In this document: in pieces, positions 12,266-25,204 of the stretch
Layout of the letters: each line of letters opens with the position of its first letter
Position numbering within the stretch: position 1 is the first letter of the stretch
From: Ehretia macrophylla
Taxonomy: Eukaryota; Streptophyta; Magnoliopsida; Boraginales; Ehretiaceae
Direction of reading: 5' to 3'
Assembly: GCA_037974665.1 (NCBI GenBank)
Contig: CM075766.1
Coordinates: 45,373,569-45,437,568 of the forward strand
Length of the DNA: 64,000 nt
The notes under the pieces: generated by a model
Database searches by the model: none
Told to the model about the DNA's origin: nothing
The model's input: the letters and a program-made list of their open reading frames with translations, nothing else
Position numbers and translations under genes: made by a program

Positions 12266-13088
12266 ATGGCTACCTGCTGTGCAGTCCTTCTTGTGCTACT
12301 TCTTGTATAGGTAACATTTTCTCATCTGTCAAAGTACTGTAGTCAAAATAATTTTCCTGTCATGCATATATTGTTCATTGCATATCTTGCCAACAAGTAT
12401 ACATGGCCGGACTTAGAATATCTCATTGGTGGAGGCTCAGTTTCGTTTAAGTGATTTTCGGTGACAAAAATGTTGGGACTAAATGGTTTTACAAACTAAA
12501 AAAACCGAAAATAATAAGAGATTTTAAAGGATTTTTGGGGCCAGGACTGCAGTCTGGCACACCCCATTATGTAGATTCACCCTAACAGTATACGTGATAA
12601 ATAGAGTTTGTTGGTTCTCTATTCTGTAATGCTTAAGCAAATATTTCCAATGAAATTCAAGATTAATTAAGATGAAAAACATTCTGCACATGATATGTAA
12701 TTACCAGCAGGATACTTATCTGTATTCCATTTGGTATGAAACGTTGCCGAATTGCTAATTTGCAGCGTCTCAGTGGCAGTAGTTCCAGGATGATGATTAG
12801 ACGACCTTGGAAAAACGGTGCGACTCTTATCTCTCATACGACAGTCCCAGGGATGAGCATATTCTGGTTAATTCTGAGGGGACTGGAATTCATGTACGTG
12901 ATCCTTCATCATCCAATATGGATCAAATGGAACCCACCCCGGAAGTGTTCTTCACAATCAATGATCTGAAACATGGTAAAAAGATGCCTATCTACTTCCC
13001 CATTAGTGACCCTTCTACATGTCCTCATCTACTGTCTAGAGAAGAAGCTGATTCTATTCCTTTCTCATGGAAGAATAAGCTTCGCTGA
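12266..13088 (+). pseudogene. Truncated BURP-domain paralogue
   Basis: The remnant keeps the same plan as the BURP gene at 3687. A signal-peptide exon (MATCCAVLLVLLL, 12266-12304) ends in phase 0 at a GTATAG donor, then an intron, then exon 2 after TTTGCAG at 12765. Exon 2 contains the start of a BURP domain, EVFFTINDLKHGKKMPIYFP followed by LLSREEADSIPFSW. Compare VFFLLDDLKQGKTMPIWFP and LLPKEEADNIPFSL in the intact gene. The frame entered from the splice site differs from the frame of the BURP block, so one frameshift is implied. The frame stops at 13088, leaving out the whole CH-containing C-terminal part, and no trace of it was found downstream. It is a host-gene duplicate that has lost function. 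Confidence 0.8.
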
Positions 13089-13333
13089 ATGGGCTGATAT
13101 GATAGTTTTTTACATACTTTTATATCTCAATTTGTTCTTAGCAAGTGGATAGAGGGATTTCACTTGATTCTATAATGTATGCAATGCAGAACGGCAGTGA
13201 GTCAGTGACAAATGCATTTTCTAGTGCTTAATATATCTAACAAATGATTTACCAGTTAGGAAGTCAAATGTCCATAACAATGCCTTAATTTATTACTGAA
13301 ACGAAATGAAACATTAGCTAGTTGATGGAATAC

Positions 13334-13768
13334 CTACTGAGCAGCATCTTCAGAAAATCTAGCATCAAAAGGAGCAGAAAGGTGTTGCGACGAACCACCC
13401 GCAGTCCCTGAACCATGTTGCAGTTCAATCACTAGCCATCTAACAGCTTTACTCATCTGCTCCAATCGAACTGCACTAATGGGCGGAAGACCATTTGTGG
13501 CAGATTGACCTTGATTTCCGACAACAGAGCCAGTGGCCTCGTCCACAAGACACTCGGACCCTATTCTTTGCTTGACAGACTCAACAAACTCTTCTGCTTG
13601 GTCACAAGCAACTTTAAACAATTCCCATCGTTGTTTGAAGTTTTCCAGGGCAGCGTCAGTAGCTGCTGTTTTCTGGCCCCCAGAACTATCCTTTGCTTCA
13701 AGTACGCTAGCTGCCGCAGTAACAAATTCTTGATACGCAGCATTTAGAGAATCTACGATGTTGTCCAT
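13334..13768 (-). CDS. MED32: Mediator of RNA polymerase II transcription subunit 32
   Basis: Encodes a 144-aa protein starting MDNIVDSLNAAYQEF, with the strongly conserved blocks TDAALENFKQRWELFKVACD, QAEEFVESVKQRIGSECLVD and ISAVRLEQMSKAVRWLVIEL. This is the plant Mediator tail-module subunit MED32 (about 150 aa in Arabidopsis). It acts in the nucleus, linking transcription factors to RNA polymerase II. The start at 13768 was chosen because the conserved N-terminus begins there; the frame extends further upstream without similarity. Just upstream a good acceptor (TTTTCAG, exon from 13781) and a donor (CTAAG|GTACCG, exon end 14534) suggest one intron of about 750 bp in the 5' leader. The C-terminal tail is Ser/Gly-rich and unconserved. 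Confidence 0.92.
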   Translation of the reverse strand: MDNIVDSLNAAYQEFVTAAASVLEAKDSSGGQKTAATDAALENFKQRWELFKVACDQAEEFVESVKQRIGSECLVDEATGSVVGNQGQSATNGLPPISAVRLEQMSKAVRWLVIELQHGSGTAGGSSQHLSAPFDARFSEDAAQ

Positions 13769-15436
13769 CCGATCAGGGCCCCTGAAAACTGCCAAACAAT
13801 ATAAGCAAATAACACCTGTCTTCAACAGAAGGAAAGGAAGAAAAACTGACCATGCACATAACAAAAAGCCAGACCGCAGAGGCCTACAATTGAGGCCCCG
13901 TGTCATAAGCTTGAAAATAACTTCCTTGGGTCAAATTTCATCTAGGCTCAAAATGGTTAATACAAGTAATTACTTAAACCCACAACACTAATTTCTATAC
14001 CATAATCAAATCATGTAATCCACCGATGTGGAACATCACACACGAACCCCAAGTATATGAGTATATTTTCTCGGACACGTGAGCACCAGGTCTCGCGTAA
14101 CTTAATCAAATACAAGCGAGCATCCCCAATATCTCCAAAACACACGAAATCATTAGGCAGCGAAATTTATGCAATTTTTACATATAATTGCTTATTTGAT
14201 AAGCACATTGTGCCTTAAAATCCCTTGTTTAACTGATAAATTATATTCGTGTATCGAAGCTGATTGAATTTGATTGACAAGTACTCTAACTGAATCTCTA
14301 ACTCCAAGTCATCGAGATCAATTGAGTAACAATCAAATAAAGACGAAAGAATCATAAGTACATGCTTTTCTAATACTTCCTATAAAGCCCCCCAAAAAAA
14401 ATTAAAAATTAAAAGTACACCTCAAATCAATGATTTAATACCTTAGGGCAAGGGTTTAATACCTGTACTAGACTTACGTGTGGCGAGAGTTTCGTATACA
14501 AAACTTCTAATAATTAAAATTATAAATCGGTACCTTAGAAGGACTGCAATGGGGAGGTACAGTTGCCTTGGAGCGAGAGGAGGAAGGAGAAACGGTAACT
14601 TTCTTTTTCTTTTTCTTTTTTTCTCGAAGGTGACTTTCGGAGCTGATCTGACCAAATTGTGTACAAATGGCGCGGTTTTGATAGCCGTTTCATTTTTTAC
14701 CAAAATTTATATATGTAGGTATTCATTCAGTTGGGCCTGATGATCTGTCCGAAAGGGAAAGCTGTGAGCCACATTGGTCCATCACTAAGCAACAAGTGGG
14801 CCGCTCAAGTTCGTCTTTCTTTATTTATTTACTTTTTGATTGGTCAATAGGTCAAATAACCTGTAAAGCATAAAACAAAGTTACTACCTTTATTCGGATA
14901 TCCACGAATTTCGAAAAAAAAAATTACTACATTTATTAATAATATAAATTCAAAATATATTAGCATAAAACTCTATGATATGTTAAGAACCATGCACATA
15001 AATCAAATATTTGCTTGTCTTTATTATACTAAATAATTTCTATCTCATTTATGTTAAAAAATATAAATATATTGGTAAATCGGAACTGCAAATTCAAGAT
15101 TTAATGACAAGTCAAAGCTTGCTATCTCTCAAATGTAATCTGTAGTCAAACTTAGAACATAAATAGATATGAGTACTCAACCTCAAATTCAAAGTCAAAC
15201 TTGACTATCTAGTTCCCTTTAAAACAGAATATATGAGTTTTGATCAATTATCTATTCAATAATCCACCAAATTATACACGGGTGAACCTTTTCTAAGATA
15301 TCAATACAAATGCTCACTCAATTCAAGAAGATCTACAAATGAAGTTTTAGATTGATTTGCTAGAACTGTTAAACTCAATGGTCTTTTATCTTTTTAGATT
15401 TTCTATTATATTTTTGGACTATTAAAACTTCTTAAG
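13769..15436. other. MED32 5' leader intron and upstream region
   Basis: Holds the inferred 5' leader exon of MED32 (ending at 14534 on the minus strand, with an AG/CT-rich tract at 14600-14625) and about 800 bp of AT-rich upstream sequence that ends at the LTR element. No other gene was seen. Confidence 0.5.
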
Positions 15437-15441
15437 GGTAT

Positions 15442-15910
15442 TGACAAGGGGTTCCCGAGCTGAGCTAAATGAGTCGACCTTCTGAGCAGAAATGGGCTAA
15501 TCCGCGCTCCGTCAGCAGCTCGTTCAGCTCAATGTCCAACCTAGATGACTGGCCCGACCCCGTTAACCCCGACCTCAGTTCCAGCTGTTCCGATAGGACA
15601 TAAAGCACTGATGGGACATAAAGCTGCGTCGCATTAAATGCTGTCAGACCCAAACTTAGTATAAATAGAGCTCAACCCTCCTCATTTAGGGGATCTCGTT
15701 ATTAATTGCTCTCAACTACTTTACCAGCTCGGACATACTAATCGTTCGCACGCCTGAGGAGAAAATCCGGGTCGTCACCCCGCCTTTTCCTTGCTTTCCT
15801 TGTGCAGGACCTACAGCCGACCAAGAAAGTCTAGCTCGGAGGCGGACCAGAGAAGTCCAGCTCGGCCAAAGCAGCTCCCGAATCCAACTGTGAGACCTTC
15901 AACCTCGACA
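15442..15910 (+). repeat. 5' LTR of Tat-lineage element
   Basis: A 469-bp direct repeat matching 24730-25204, starting TGACAAGGGG and ending CTCGACA. It contains TATAAATA at 15660-15667, the likely core promoter of the genomic RNA. Confidence 0.95.
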
Positions 15911-15930
15911 GTTTGGCGCGGGCTGTGGGA
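15911..15930 (+). promoter_or_regulatory. Probable tRNA primer-binding site
   Basis: Directly after the 5' LTR lies GTTTGGCGCGGGCTGTGGG. Plant Athila/Tat elements have a TGGCGC-type primer site in this position. The exact tRNA was not matched. Confidence 0.55.
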
Positions 15931-15978
15931 ACGACGAGTTCTTTTATAACTCTCTTCGCCACTCATTGAGAAACCATC

Positions 15979-18900
15979 ATGGTACAAACGAGAAGTCACA
16001 ACATACCGGTAGAGGATTCGCCCAACCTGGAAGGGGACCTCGAAACCGTGCAGGTGCCCAGCCAGAACCTAACCCAAGCCGACGTTGGAACGAGCCAACG
16101 TATACACTTACCCACTCAACCCAACCCCGCAGGGGGAGGAGACCCCAACTCTAGCCTATCACCGGAGATAAGGATGATGCTGAGGATGTTCGAAGAACTT
16201 AAGGAGCAGGTAGCCCGGCTGGCTGAGGGCCCCCTGGCACCGCAAGAGGCCGCGGCGCCCCCAGTTCCACATCCTGGAGTCTAGACGAAAACGGAATCAG
16301 GAAGAGGAGGGCTTTTTCGAGCCGACACCAAGATCCGACCCGGCGAGAGGTAAAAGGGCGGTTCAAGCCGACCCCGAGCAAGCAAAGACCGCGGCTGCCA
16401 TAGCTAAGGTCATCAACCAACTCGGTGTAAGCCCACTCTCTCCCGAGGTACTGGCCACGCCCCTACCCAACGGCAATCGAATGCCCAACCTGGCCGTCTA
16501 CAATGGAGACAGAGACCCTGCCAGCCACCTGCTCAATTTTGATCACCACATGACTCTGCACGACATGCCAGATCTCATGAAGGCGAAGACATTCCCGACC
16601 ACCCTGGTTGGTAATGCTTTGGACTGGTTCCAAAAACTTCGTCCTGGATCAATTGCAAGCTTCCACCAGCTGGCGAAAGCTTTCCTATCTCGCTTCGCAG
16701 GAAGCCGCCGCGCCACCCGCCATACTTCTACATTGCTGTTGGTGAAGCAGCACAGAGGGGAAACTTTGAGGGCTTACACGGCTAGGTTCAATGAAGAGTC
16801 CCTCCGAATTCCTAACTTGGAGGACTCCATGGCTCTGATGGCTTACCAGAGCGGGCTCAGGTCGGGCCCCCTCACATCTTCTTTGGCGATCGACCCTGTG
16901 GATACTGTGTCTGAGCTGATGGTGCGAGCAGAAGGGTACATACACTCAGAGGAGATCCATCAGGCAAAAAGGGACGATGACAAGGAGAAAGAGGCTGGGA
17001 AGAAAGGAGAGGCCTCCCGAGCCCAACCCGGGGCCAAAGCCCAGAACGACCGAGGCAAGCAGCCACAACAGCCGAAGCCGAACCCCCGGTTCACTATGTT
17101 CACTCCCCTTAACACCTCGAGGGAGCAGATTTTGATGGAGATCCAGCACCAGAACCACCTGCCTCCAGCTCCAAGAATGAAAGGCCGGCCTGATAAGCGC
17201 AATAAGACCAAATATTGCCGCTACCACATGGACTATGGCCATACCACCGAAGAGTGTAAAGACTTGAAGCAAGAAATCGAGGCACTGATAGCCCGAGGCC
17301 ACCTCCGAAGGTATGTAGATCAACAGCTGACCCGGAATCCGGAGCAAAGGGATAGGGAGAGGAGTCCGCCCAGGCGCCAGGCTGGGGGCGGACGTTTGGC
17401 CGTGATTGAAACCATAGCGGGAGGATTAGCGTCAGGAGGTGAGACCTCAGCAGGCAGAAAGGGTTATGTTCGTGCAGGGAGGGAATATGGACCAGTGAGG
17501 GGACCGGCCCCGGAGATGCAAGAGCTCGCCTTCTCTTCAGAAGACTTGGAGGGGGTCATATTGCCTCACGACGACCCCCTGGTGATCAGCGCAGAGATAG
17601 CCAACTTCACCGTCAAAAGGCTGATGGTGGACACCGGGAGCTCGGCAGAAGTCTTATTCCTCAGCGCTTTCGAGCAGATGGGGTTGGACAGGAGCCGACT
17701 CAGGCCATTGCGTGGTACTTTAGCAGGTTTCACCGGGCAGTCCCACCGAGCCGAAGGAGTCATCAACCTCCCGCTGAAGTTGGAGGATGGGGATAAGTGG
17801 GTGTCGATGCAGGCCAACTTCATTGTAATGAATTGTAACTCCACCTACAACGGGATCTTAGGTCGGGTGGCGCTTAATCATTTCAGGGCCGTCCCCTCAA
17901 CATACCACCAGGCCCTGAAGTTCCCGACCCCGTCTGGGGTAGCCACCATTCGCGGAGCCCAGCTCTCAGCTCGGGAGTGTTATGAAAACTCACTCCGACC
18001 CAAATATCAAATCGGCTGGGGACCCGATCTGCCCGAAGAAAAGAGGGATGCTAAGAGAGGAAGCCCGGCTGAGGACCTTCAGGAGTTGGAGCTCTCTGAT
18101 GAAACAAAGAGAGCAAAGATTGGGAGTGAACTATCTGCCAACCTCAAGAAAGGTATAAGCCAATTTCTTTTAAAGAATGAGCATGTATTTGCCTGGTCTG
18201 CTTCTGACATGACAGGAATTGACCCGAATGTGATTGAGCATCACCTGAATGCCGACCCAAATCACTATCCAGTAAAACAAAAGCGCCGGCACTTTCATTA
18301 TGATAAGCAACAAATCATAGCGGAAGAAGTGGACAAGTTGGTGGACGCCGACCACATAAAGGAAATACAGTACCCAACCTGGCTGTCCAATGTGGTGCTG
18401 GTGACGAAGTCCTCGGGTGGATGGAGACTATGTATTGATTTCACCGACCTCAACAAAGCTTGCCCCAAGGACTGCTTCCCCCTACCACGGATTGACCAAA
18501 TGGTGGACGCCACCTCCGGGTTCGAGCTGCTCTCCTTCATGGATGCCTTCAAAGGTTATAATCAAATCAAGATGGCTCCCGGGGACAAGGAGAAGACCGC
18601 CTTCACCACCGATAAAGGACTCTACTACTATGAGGTCATGCCCTTTGGCCTCAAGAATGCTGGAGCCACATACACTCGGATGGTGAACAAGGTCTTCAAG
18701 AACCAGATTGGCCGGAATATGAAAATCTATGTAGATGACATGTTGGTCAAGAGCAGGAGGGCGGAAGACCATGTAACCGACCTGGCTGAGGCCTTCGCCG
18801 TAATGGAGCACTTTGGGATAAAATTGAACCCGAAAAAGTGCGCATTCGGCGTCAAGGCAGGCAAGTTCCTGGGCTTCATGGTCACAGCCCGCGGAATAGA

Positions 18901-21256
18901 GGCCAACCCGGAGAAAGTCCAGGCGATACTAGACCTAGCGTCCCCGACCTGCGTGAAGGACGTCCAGGTGTTGGTAGGCAAAGTCGCAGCACTAAGCAGA
19001 TTCATGTCCAGGTCGGCTGACAAGTGCGCTCCCCTATTCAAAATATTGAGGAACCCTAAGAACTTTGAATGGACTGAGGAATGCCAAAACGCCTTCCAAG
19101 AGCTGAAAAAGTACATAGCCTCGCCACCTCTATTATCCCGACCTGAGGTGGGGGAGGAGCTAGTAGTATACTTGGCATGCTCGGGAACAGCGGCGGCGGC
19201 GGGGCTAGTCCGAGAAGAAGGTAAGGAACAGAAGCCGGTCTACTATGTTAGTAAAACCTTGCAGGGAGCCGAGGCGAGATACTCCTCCTTGGAAAAACTC
19301 GCCCTCGCGCTCATCACGGCGGCTAGAAAGTTGAAGCCATACTTCGATGCTCATCCGATTAAAGTCATGACTGATGCTCCGCTCAAATCCATCATGCACA
19401 AGCCAGAGGCATCGGGCAGGCTACTGAAATGGGCTGTTGAGCTGAGTCAATTCGACATCACCTACCAGCCCAGGACAGCCATCAAAGCCCAAGCCATTGC
19501 TGACTTTGTCGTAGAATGCACTGGCCGAGCAGAGTATGACCCGGAGGACGTGTGGAAGGTCCATGTGGATGGGGCCTCAGGGAAGTCTGGGAGCGGAGCT
19601 GGGGTGGTCATCCTCGACCCAAACCGGCATGAGCACCAGTACTCCCTCAAGTTCACCTTCTCGGCGTCCAACAATGAAGCAGAATATGAAGCAGTGATTG
19701 CAGGGCTAAAAATTACTGCTCAGCTCGGGGCACAGACAATTGACCTAAGCACCGACTCTCAGTTGGTTTCTAGTCAGATATCAGGGGAGTTCGAAGCCAA
19801 GGACAGTGCTATGATAGCCTACCTCAACAGAGTCAAGGATTTGACTTCAACACTCAGAAGGTTCACGATACAGCAGATTCCCAGGGAAGAGAATATGAAG
19901 GCTGACGCCCTATCCAGGCTGGCCCTGGGCGAAAGCCGACCTGCCCTTGTCCACGTGGAAGAAGTATCTGAACCTAGTATCCAGTTGGGGGGACAAGCTG
20001 TAGCCGAGCTCAACTTAAATCCAGATTGGACCAAACCAATCATGGACTACTTGGAAGGGGGTACGACCCCAGAGGATGAAAAAGCTACTCGGAAACTCGT
20101 GAAGCAGGCCTCAAGGTTTGTCATAATCGCCGGGCAGCTTTACAAAAGGGCTTACACCTGGCCTCTTTTGAAATGTGTTGGACCCGAAGAAGGAAACTAT
20201 GTACTCCGGGAGATTCATGAAGGGGTGTACGGAAACCACTTGGGGGGTAAAGCTCTGGCTCGGAAGGCGTTAAGGCACGGCTATTTTTGGCCAACCTTAG
20301 AGCAAGATGCCAAAGAGTATGTAAAAAAGTGCGACACCTGCCAGAGGTTCGCCAACGTGCAGCGGAAGCCTGCTGTGGACCTCACAGTGATGGTAAGCCC
20401 TTGGCCATTCTATCAGTGGGGTCTAGACATCATCGGCCCCTTGCCAACCAGTGTCGGCCAAAACAAACACGCCTTCGTGGTCGTAGACTACTTCACTAAA
20501 TGGCCCGAGGCTGAAGGTGTTGCCAGAATAACAGAAAAGGCAGCTTGGAATTTCGTATGGAAAAACATCATTTGCCGATTTGGGGTACCAAAGGTCATCG
20601 TCACCGACCACGGCAAGCAATTCGACAGTGCATACTTTCGAGGTAAATGTGCTGAGATTGGGATCGACCTCAGATTCTCGTCTGTTGCTCACCCTCAAAG
20701 TAATGGCCAAGTTGAAAGGACTAATCAAATCATTTTGCAGGGTCTGAAAACCAAGCTGAAGGAAGCAGAGGGCCAATGGGCATCAGTTCTCCCAGAAGTG
20801 ATGTGGGCTCAGCGGACCAATATCAACTCAGCGACGGGAGAATCGCCCTTCGAACTGACCTTCGGCACTCAAGCGGTGTTGCCAGTGGAGATCGGATCTC
20901 CAACCAGTAGAACCCTCCACCATGACCCAGAAATAAACGGAGCATGAATCCGTGAAGAGCTCGACCTCGCCGAAGAGCTCCGAGCTAAAGCCCAAATCAG
21001 AATGCTGGCCAGCAAAGCTGCAATGAAAAGAGCCTTTTCCAAACAGGTCAAGCCTAAGCCTATTAAGGTCGGCGACCTCGTACTCAGGAAGGCCATCTTT
21101 TTGCCGCGCTCTATTAACAAGCTTTCCCCGACTTGGGAGGGACCCTACGAAGTCATGAAAGAAGTCCGGCCCGGGACCTTCTACCTTCGAGACAAGAACG
21201 GAAAACTGTTAAAAAATGCATGGCATTCAGAACATTTGAAGCGGTATTTTGTCTAA
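15979..21256 (+). mobile_element. gag-pol coding region of Tat-lineage element
   Basis: Coding domains in order, by position. Gag starts near 15979, with a CCHC-like knuckle (CRYHMDYGHTTEEC) near 17215. The aspartic protease has LMVDTGSSAEVLF near 17622. The reverse transcriptase has RLCIDFTDLNKACPKDCFPL near 18430 and YVDDM near 18730. The RNase H region covers about 19150-19400. A second, archaeal-type RNase H covers about 19550-19920 (VHVDGASGKSGSGAGVV, then NNEAEYEA). Integrase has an H-H-C-C region near 20215-20345 and a catalytic core starting at WGLDIIGPLP near 20415. Its C-terminal part (KVGDLVLRK, then LSPTWEGPYEV) lies at about 21070-21250. All diagnostic domains are present; the region is a recent fossil with very few breaks. 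Confidence 0.93.
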
Positions 21257-21977
21257 AAACGGCCCCGAGCTGGAATATTCTGTCCTCGGCCACGAGCCGT
21301 AATATTTTGTAAACGGCCCCGGGCCAAAACATTACTTGCACGAATTCAATACAATGCGATTTTGTAAACTAATGCAATTCCCGACTTGGGAATAAGTACA
21401 CAAACCAGCGCAATACCCGATCCGGGCGTAAATGCTGCAACTGTGAAATGACTCGAACTCGGATTAACGCGGTGGCCACGCTTAATCATGAGCAAACGAC
21501 AAAGTAAACCAGCTCGGACTAAGCTCCAGCTCGGGCATAATTGATAACAATTTGATTAGTTTTTCCAGTTCGGATTAAGTTCCAACTCGGTGCATTCCGG
21601 CCTCAGGTCGGTATATTAGCTTGGGTCTAAACTCGAGCTCAATACTTGTCAACATTAGTTTGACCAATTTTATAACGGACTGACGAGTTCGAATTGGTAA
21701 CCATTATGAGTTGCCCTTATTATACCAGCTCGGATTAGGATATTAAATCATTAGTCGTGTCCAGCTCGGATTATTACGCCTAAGTTTGTATGGTCCATTA
21801 AAATTGGTCCGACCCCACTAACTTGAAGAAAATTTGCAAAGAGAAAAGTACACGTGTACGAACTCAATTAAAACGCAAATAAAGCCAAAACAAATATTTC
21901 ATTAAAACTGGAAAGTGATTACAAAGGCCCAGTTCGGGCAAAATTACAATAGCCCTACTAGGGAAACATTGCTAAAT

Positions 21978-24306
21978 CTATTTTGGCGCGGCAGCGGAGG
22001 TGGTGGCCTCAGCTTCATCCCCAACCTGGTCCAGGCCCTTCTGGACAAACTCAGTAACCTCCTTGGCCTGGGATATCAGGTCGGACGGAAGCTCGGGGAT
22101 TTCCCAGAATTCTGGCGGCGGGACCTCCAAGATCTCGATGTAGTCGTTCTTGGAGGTTGGAAAGAAAGTCTTCGCTCTCTCCCGAGCCGCAACTTGACCT
22201 CGGAAGTAGAACTCCATTTCCGCGTACTTCGCCATGGCCCCACCTTCCTTGGCCAACCAGTCCACCGCCGCGTCGCTGGACTTGAAAGCCTCCACTGCCT
22301 TCTCCCCCTGGACGCCGACCCGCTCCGCCAGTTCCTTAAACTTGGCCTCTGCCTCCCGCTTCTCTCGCTTGTAGCGATCGACGTCCTTGGCCGCGGCTTC
22401 GCGTCGGTCCTTCTCTAGGTCCAGCTCCTTCTTTAAGCGCTCGACCTCCGCCGTATCAGCCCTCTGCCTCTGAGCGGCCTCCTCTCTCACTGTTTCAAGC
22501 TCGGCTCGGGCATCCACATACCGTTGCTCGAGCTCAACGCAGTGGGTTTGGGCCTTGATTAAGAAGCTGGGGGCAGAGAGGATGTGAGACTCGGCCTGTT
22601 CAGCAGAAGGTAAAGCAATTAGCCGAGCTAAGAATGCGACCTTAACATAAGATGGTTAAGGACTTACCGTAACTATGGCCGTCCTCAAGTCCAACGAGAG
22701 TTGCTCAGTTGGGACCGTCGCCAGCTTGGGGTCGCGATCCACCTTGGACGCTTCTATAAAGTGCTGGTCGGGAGGGCTCACCTCCGTGGCCTTGCCCTTC
22801 CCAGAGTGCTCGGGCCGAGGTCGTTTTCTACTCTCGGGTCGGGAGGAAGAGCGCTAGGCCCGACCCCGATTTCTTCGGCAAAGGGGACCCCGAAGCCCCT
22901 TTTGAAGAGACCTCGGGACCGACCTCACGCCCTTGGCCGCTGGGGCGCTGCCTTTGGCCTTGTCCAGTGCCGCCCGGTCCTGACCGAGCAGAAGCATCGC
23001 CACTGACTTCACCCTTCCTCCGCACCTGGGCGTACGCAAGCTTCCTCATATCCGCCATATCTGCAAAAAGCAGAGCAAAGGGGTTAAAAGTGAGTCGAAG
23101 ACCCAACTAAAAAAGCGAAGCTAATAAACGGGACGGGAGGTCGGACGCCAATCCTGCAAACTGACCCTCTTCCGAGCCAGTCCCGTCATCTCCTTCCGGG
23201 TCGGGAATCAGGTGGGGATGATCCCTCGAGAGGTCGGGCTCCCGACCAAACAACTTGGAATCCCAGATTCGCTCCCATTTCAGCACGTTGTCAATGTCTA
23301 TTAGCATCCCGGGCGCGGGCTTGAGCACTGCAACTTCTCTAAGCTCCTCCTTTGAGAGTTTAGGGTCATCGTTGATGATTTTCCTCAGGCTCGGGAGCCA
23401 GTCCAGCCTACATCCAGGATTCACCGACAACTCCACCCAATAGTAATCATTCTGCCAGCCCTTGTTAGAGGAGTGCCACTTGGTGAATACGGAGTGGCCG
23501 ACCCGAGCTGCGAAGTGGAACTACCCTGGCTGCTTCGGGTTGGGCTTACACACGAAGAAATGCCTGAATCGGCACAAGGTTGGCTCCACTCCCTTATCCA
23601 AACAGAACACGTAGAAAGCCACCATTATGGCCCAACCATTCGGTGACATCTGACCCGGGCTGAGCTCGAAATGGTTCAGGATTCCAACGATGAAGCCAGG
23701 GAGGGGGAGCTGGATGACGTTGAAGGCCAGATCGTATATGGTGTAGTGGTTGGCTGGGGGGTAACATGCTGATTCTTGCCGACCTGGAACCTTCAACTTG
23801 TGATGTCGGTCAACTGACCAGTTCCTCAGCCTTGCGTTCGCCATCTGCACTGTAGAATGGCACTCACGCTTGCAGCAGGCAAACAACTGCTTGATCCTCT
23901 TCCCTCGAATTGAAGAAGCGCTGGCTGAAGCCGAGCTCCGAGGTCGAACAGCACTGACTGGGACAGCCTCGATCGGCTCGGTGGCAGACACCCCGGCTAA
24001 GAACTCTTGTGGTATCTCGATACCCTCCAGTCGATTCAGCGGCTCCTCATCCTCCCCGACATCGAATTCTCCCAGGTCGGCCAAAAGGTCCTCTTCTGCC
24101 TCCTCTCGCACCAGTCTGACCCCAATAACTTGGCAGTCGTCGTCGCTCTCCTCGCGGTTAGATTTCCGAGCCGGCCCTGAGGACGAGCTGGTGCTCTCTC
24201 CGCCGCGGATCCTATTCGAGGTGGATGCCGAGCTCGGCGGACTTTCATCTCCACCATAAGACCTTACTTCCATTGCCTGAGAATCTTCTGATTCCGACCT
24301 CCCCAT
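21978..24306 (-). mobile_element. Antisense coding block of the Tat-lineage element
   Basis: Between integrase and the 3' LTR the minus strand carries long protein-like frames. The upstream part (about 23521-24306) has an acidic Ser-rich N-terminus, then LPLPGFIVGILNHFELSP and SPNGWAIMVAFYVFCLDKGV. This resembles the plant domain catalogued as putative gypsy-type transposon (Transposase_28). A middle part is near 23107-23436. The downstream part (21978-22517) is a highly charged coiled coil of Glu/Lys/Arg heptads. Extra antisense genes in this position are known from Grande and other Tat elements; their function is unknown. Whether the parts are spliced together cannot be told from sequence alone. 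Confidence 0.75.
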
Positions 24307-24525
24307 CCTGTCTACAGCAAATACAAATGTACAGGAATGACTAAAGGGAGTCGGGACGTACCTAATGCTCTTAACTGCGGAGTATGGCCGACTAATCTGG
24401 TCCGAGCTGAAGAATCCCGAGAATATTCTTTCTGAGCTAGTTGCGTCCGACCACTCTTGCGTCCGACCTGAATTCCTTGAGAAATAGAAAGTGAAGTATG
24501 CAGTGAATCTCGGAGGAGGTGGCCC

Positions 24526-24533
24526 TATTTATA
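24526..24533 (-). promoter_or_regulatory. Minus-strand TATA box for the antisense block
   Basis: TATAAATA on the minus strand within GGCGCCTATAAATAGGGCC, about 220 bases upstream of the first ATG (24306) of the antisense block. It is separate from the LTR TATA boxes. Confidence 0.6.
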
Positions 24534-24712
24534 GGCGCCCGTGAAATTCGCCTCGGGAAGGCCAAACGTCGCGTCTCGTCAGAACCGCCAGGTGACGTGG
24601 CAGCCATCCGTTGGGCATGCACCGCTGACGTGGCCATCCCTACTCTATCGGGGTCGGGCACCTACAGCTCGGGATTAACTCCTATCTCTAGATCTCGCCC
24701 ACTCGATCTCGA

Positions 24713-24729
24713 CTCGGGGGGGGGGGAAT
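24713..24729 (+). other. Polypurine tract
   Basis: A run of 11 Gs (24716-24726) followed by AAT immediately before the 3' LTR, the usual place for the plus-strand primer of reverse transcription. Confidence 0.8.
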
Positions 24730-25204
24730 TGACGAGGGGTTCCCGAGCTGAGCTAAATGAGCCGACCTTCTGAGCAGAGATGGGCTAATCCGCGCTCCGT
24801 CAGCAGCTCGTTCAGCTCAATGTCCAACCTAGATGACTGGCCCGACCCCGTTAACCCCGACCTCAGTTCCAGCTGTTCCGATGGGACATAAAGCACTGAT
24901 GGGACATAAAGCTGCGTCGCATTAAATGCTGTCAGACCCAAACTTAGTATAAATAGAGCTCAACCCTCCTCATTTAAGGGGGATCTCTCTCGTTATTAAT
25001 TGCTCTCAACTACTTTACCAGCTCGGACATACTAATCGTTCGCACGCCTGAGGAGAAAATCCGGGTCGTCACCCCGCCTTTTCCTTGCTTTCCTTGTGCA
25101 GGACCTACAGCCGACCAAGAAAGTCTAGCTCGGAGGCGGACCAGAGAAGTCCAGCTCGGCCAAAGCAGCTCCCGAATCCAACTGTGAGACCTTCAACCTC
25201 GACA
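24730..25204 (+). repeat. 3' LTR of Tat-lineage element
   Basis: A 475-bp partner of the 5' LTR, about 99% identical apart from two short indels. TATAAATA at 24948-24955 matches the one in the 5' LTR. Confidence 0.95.
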
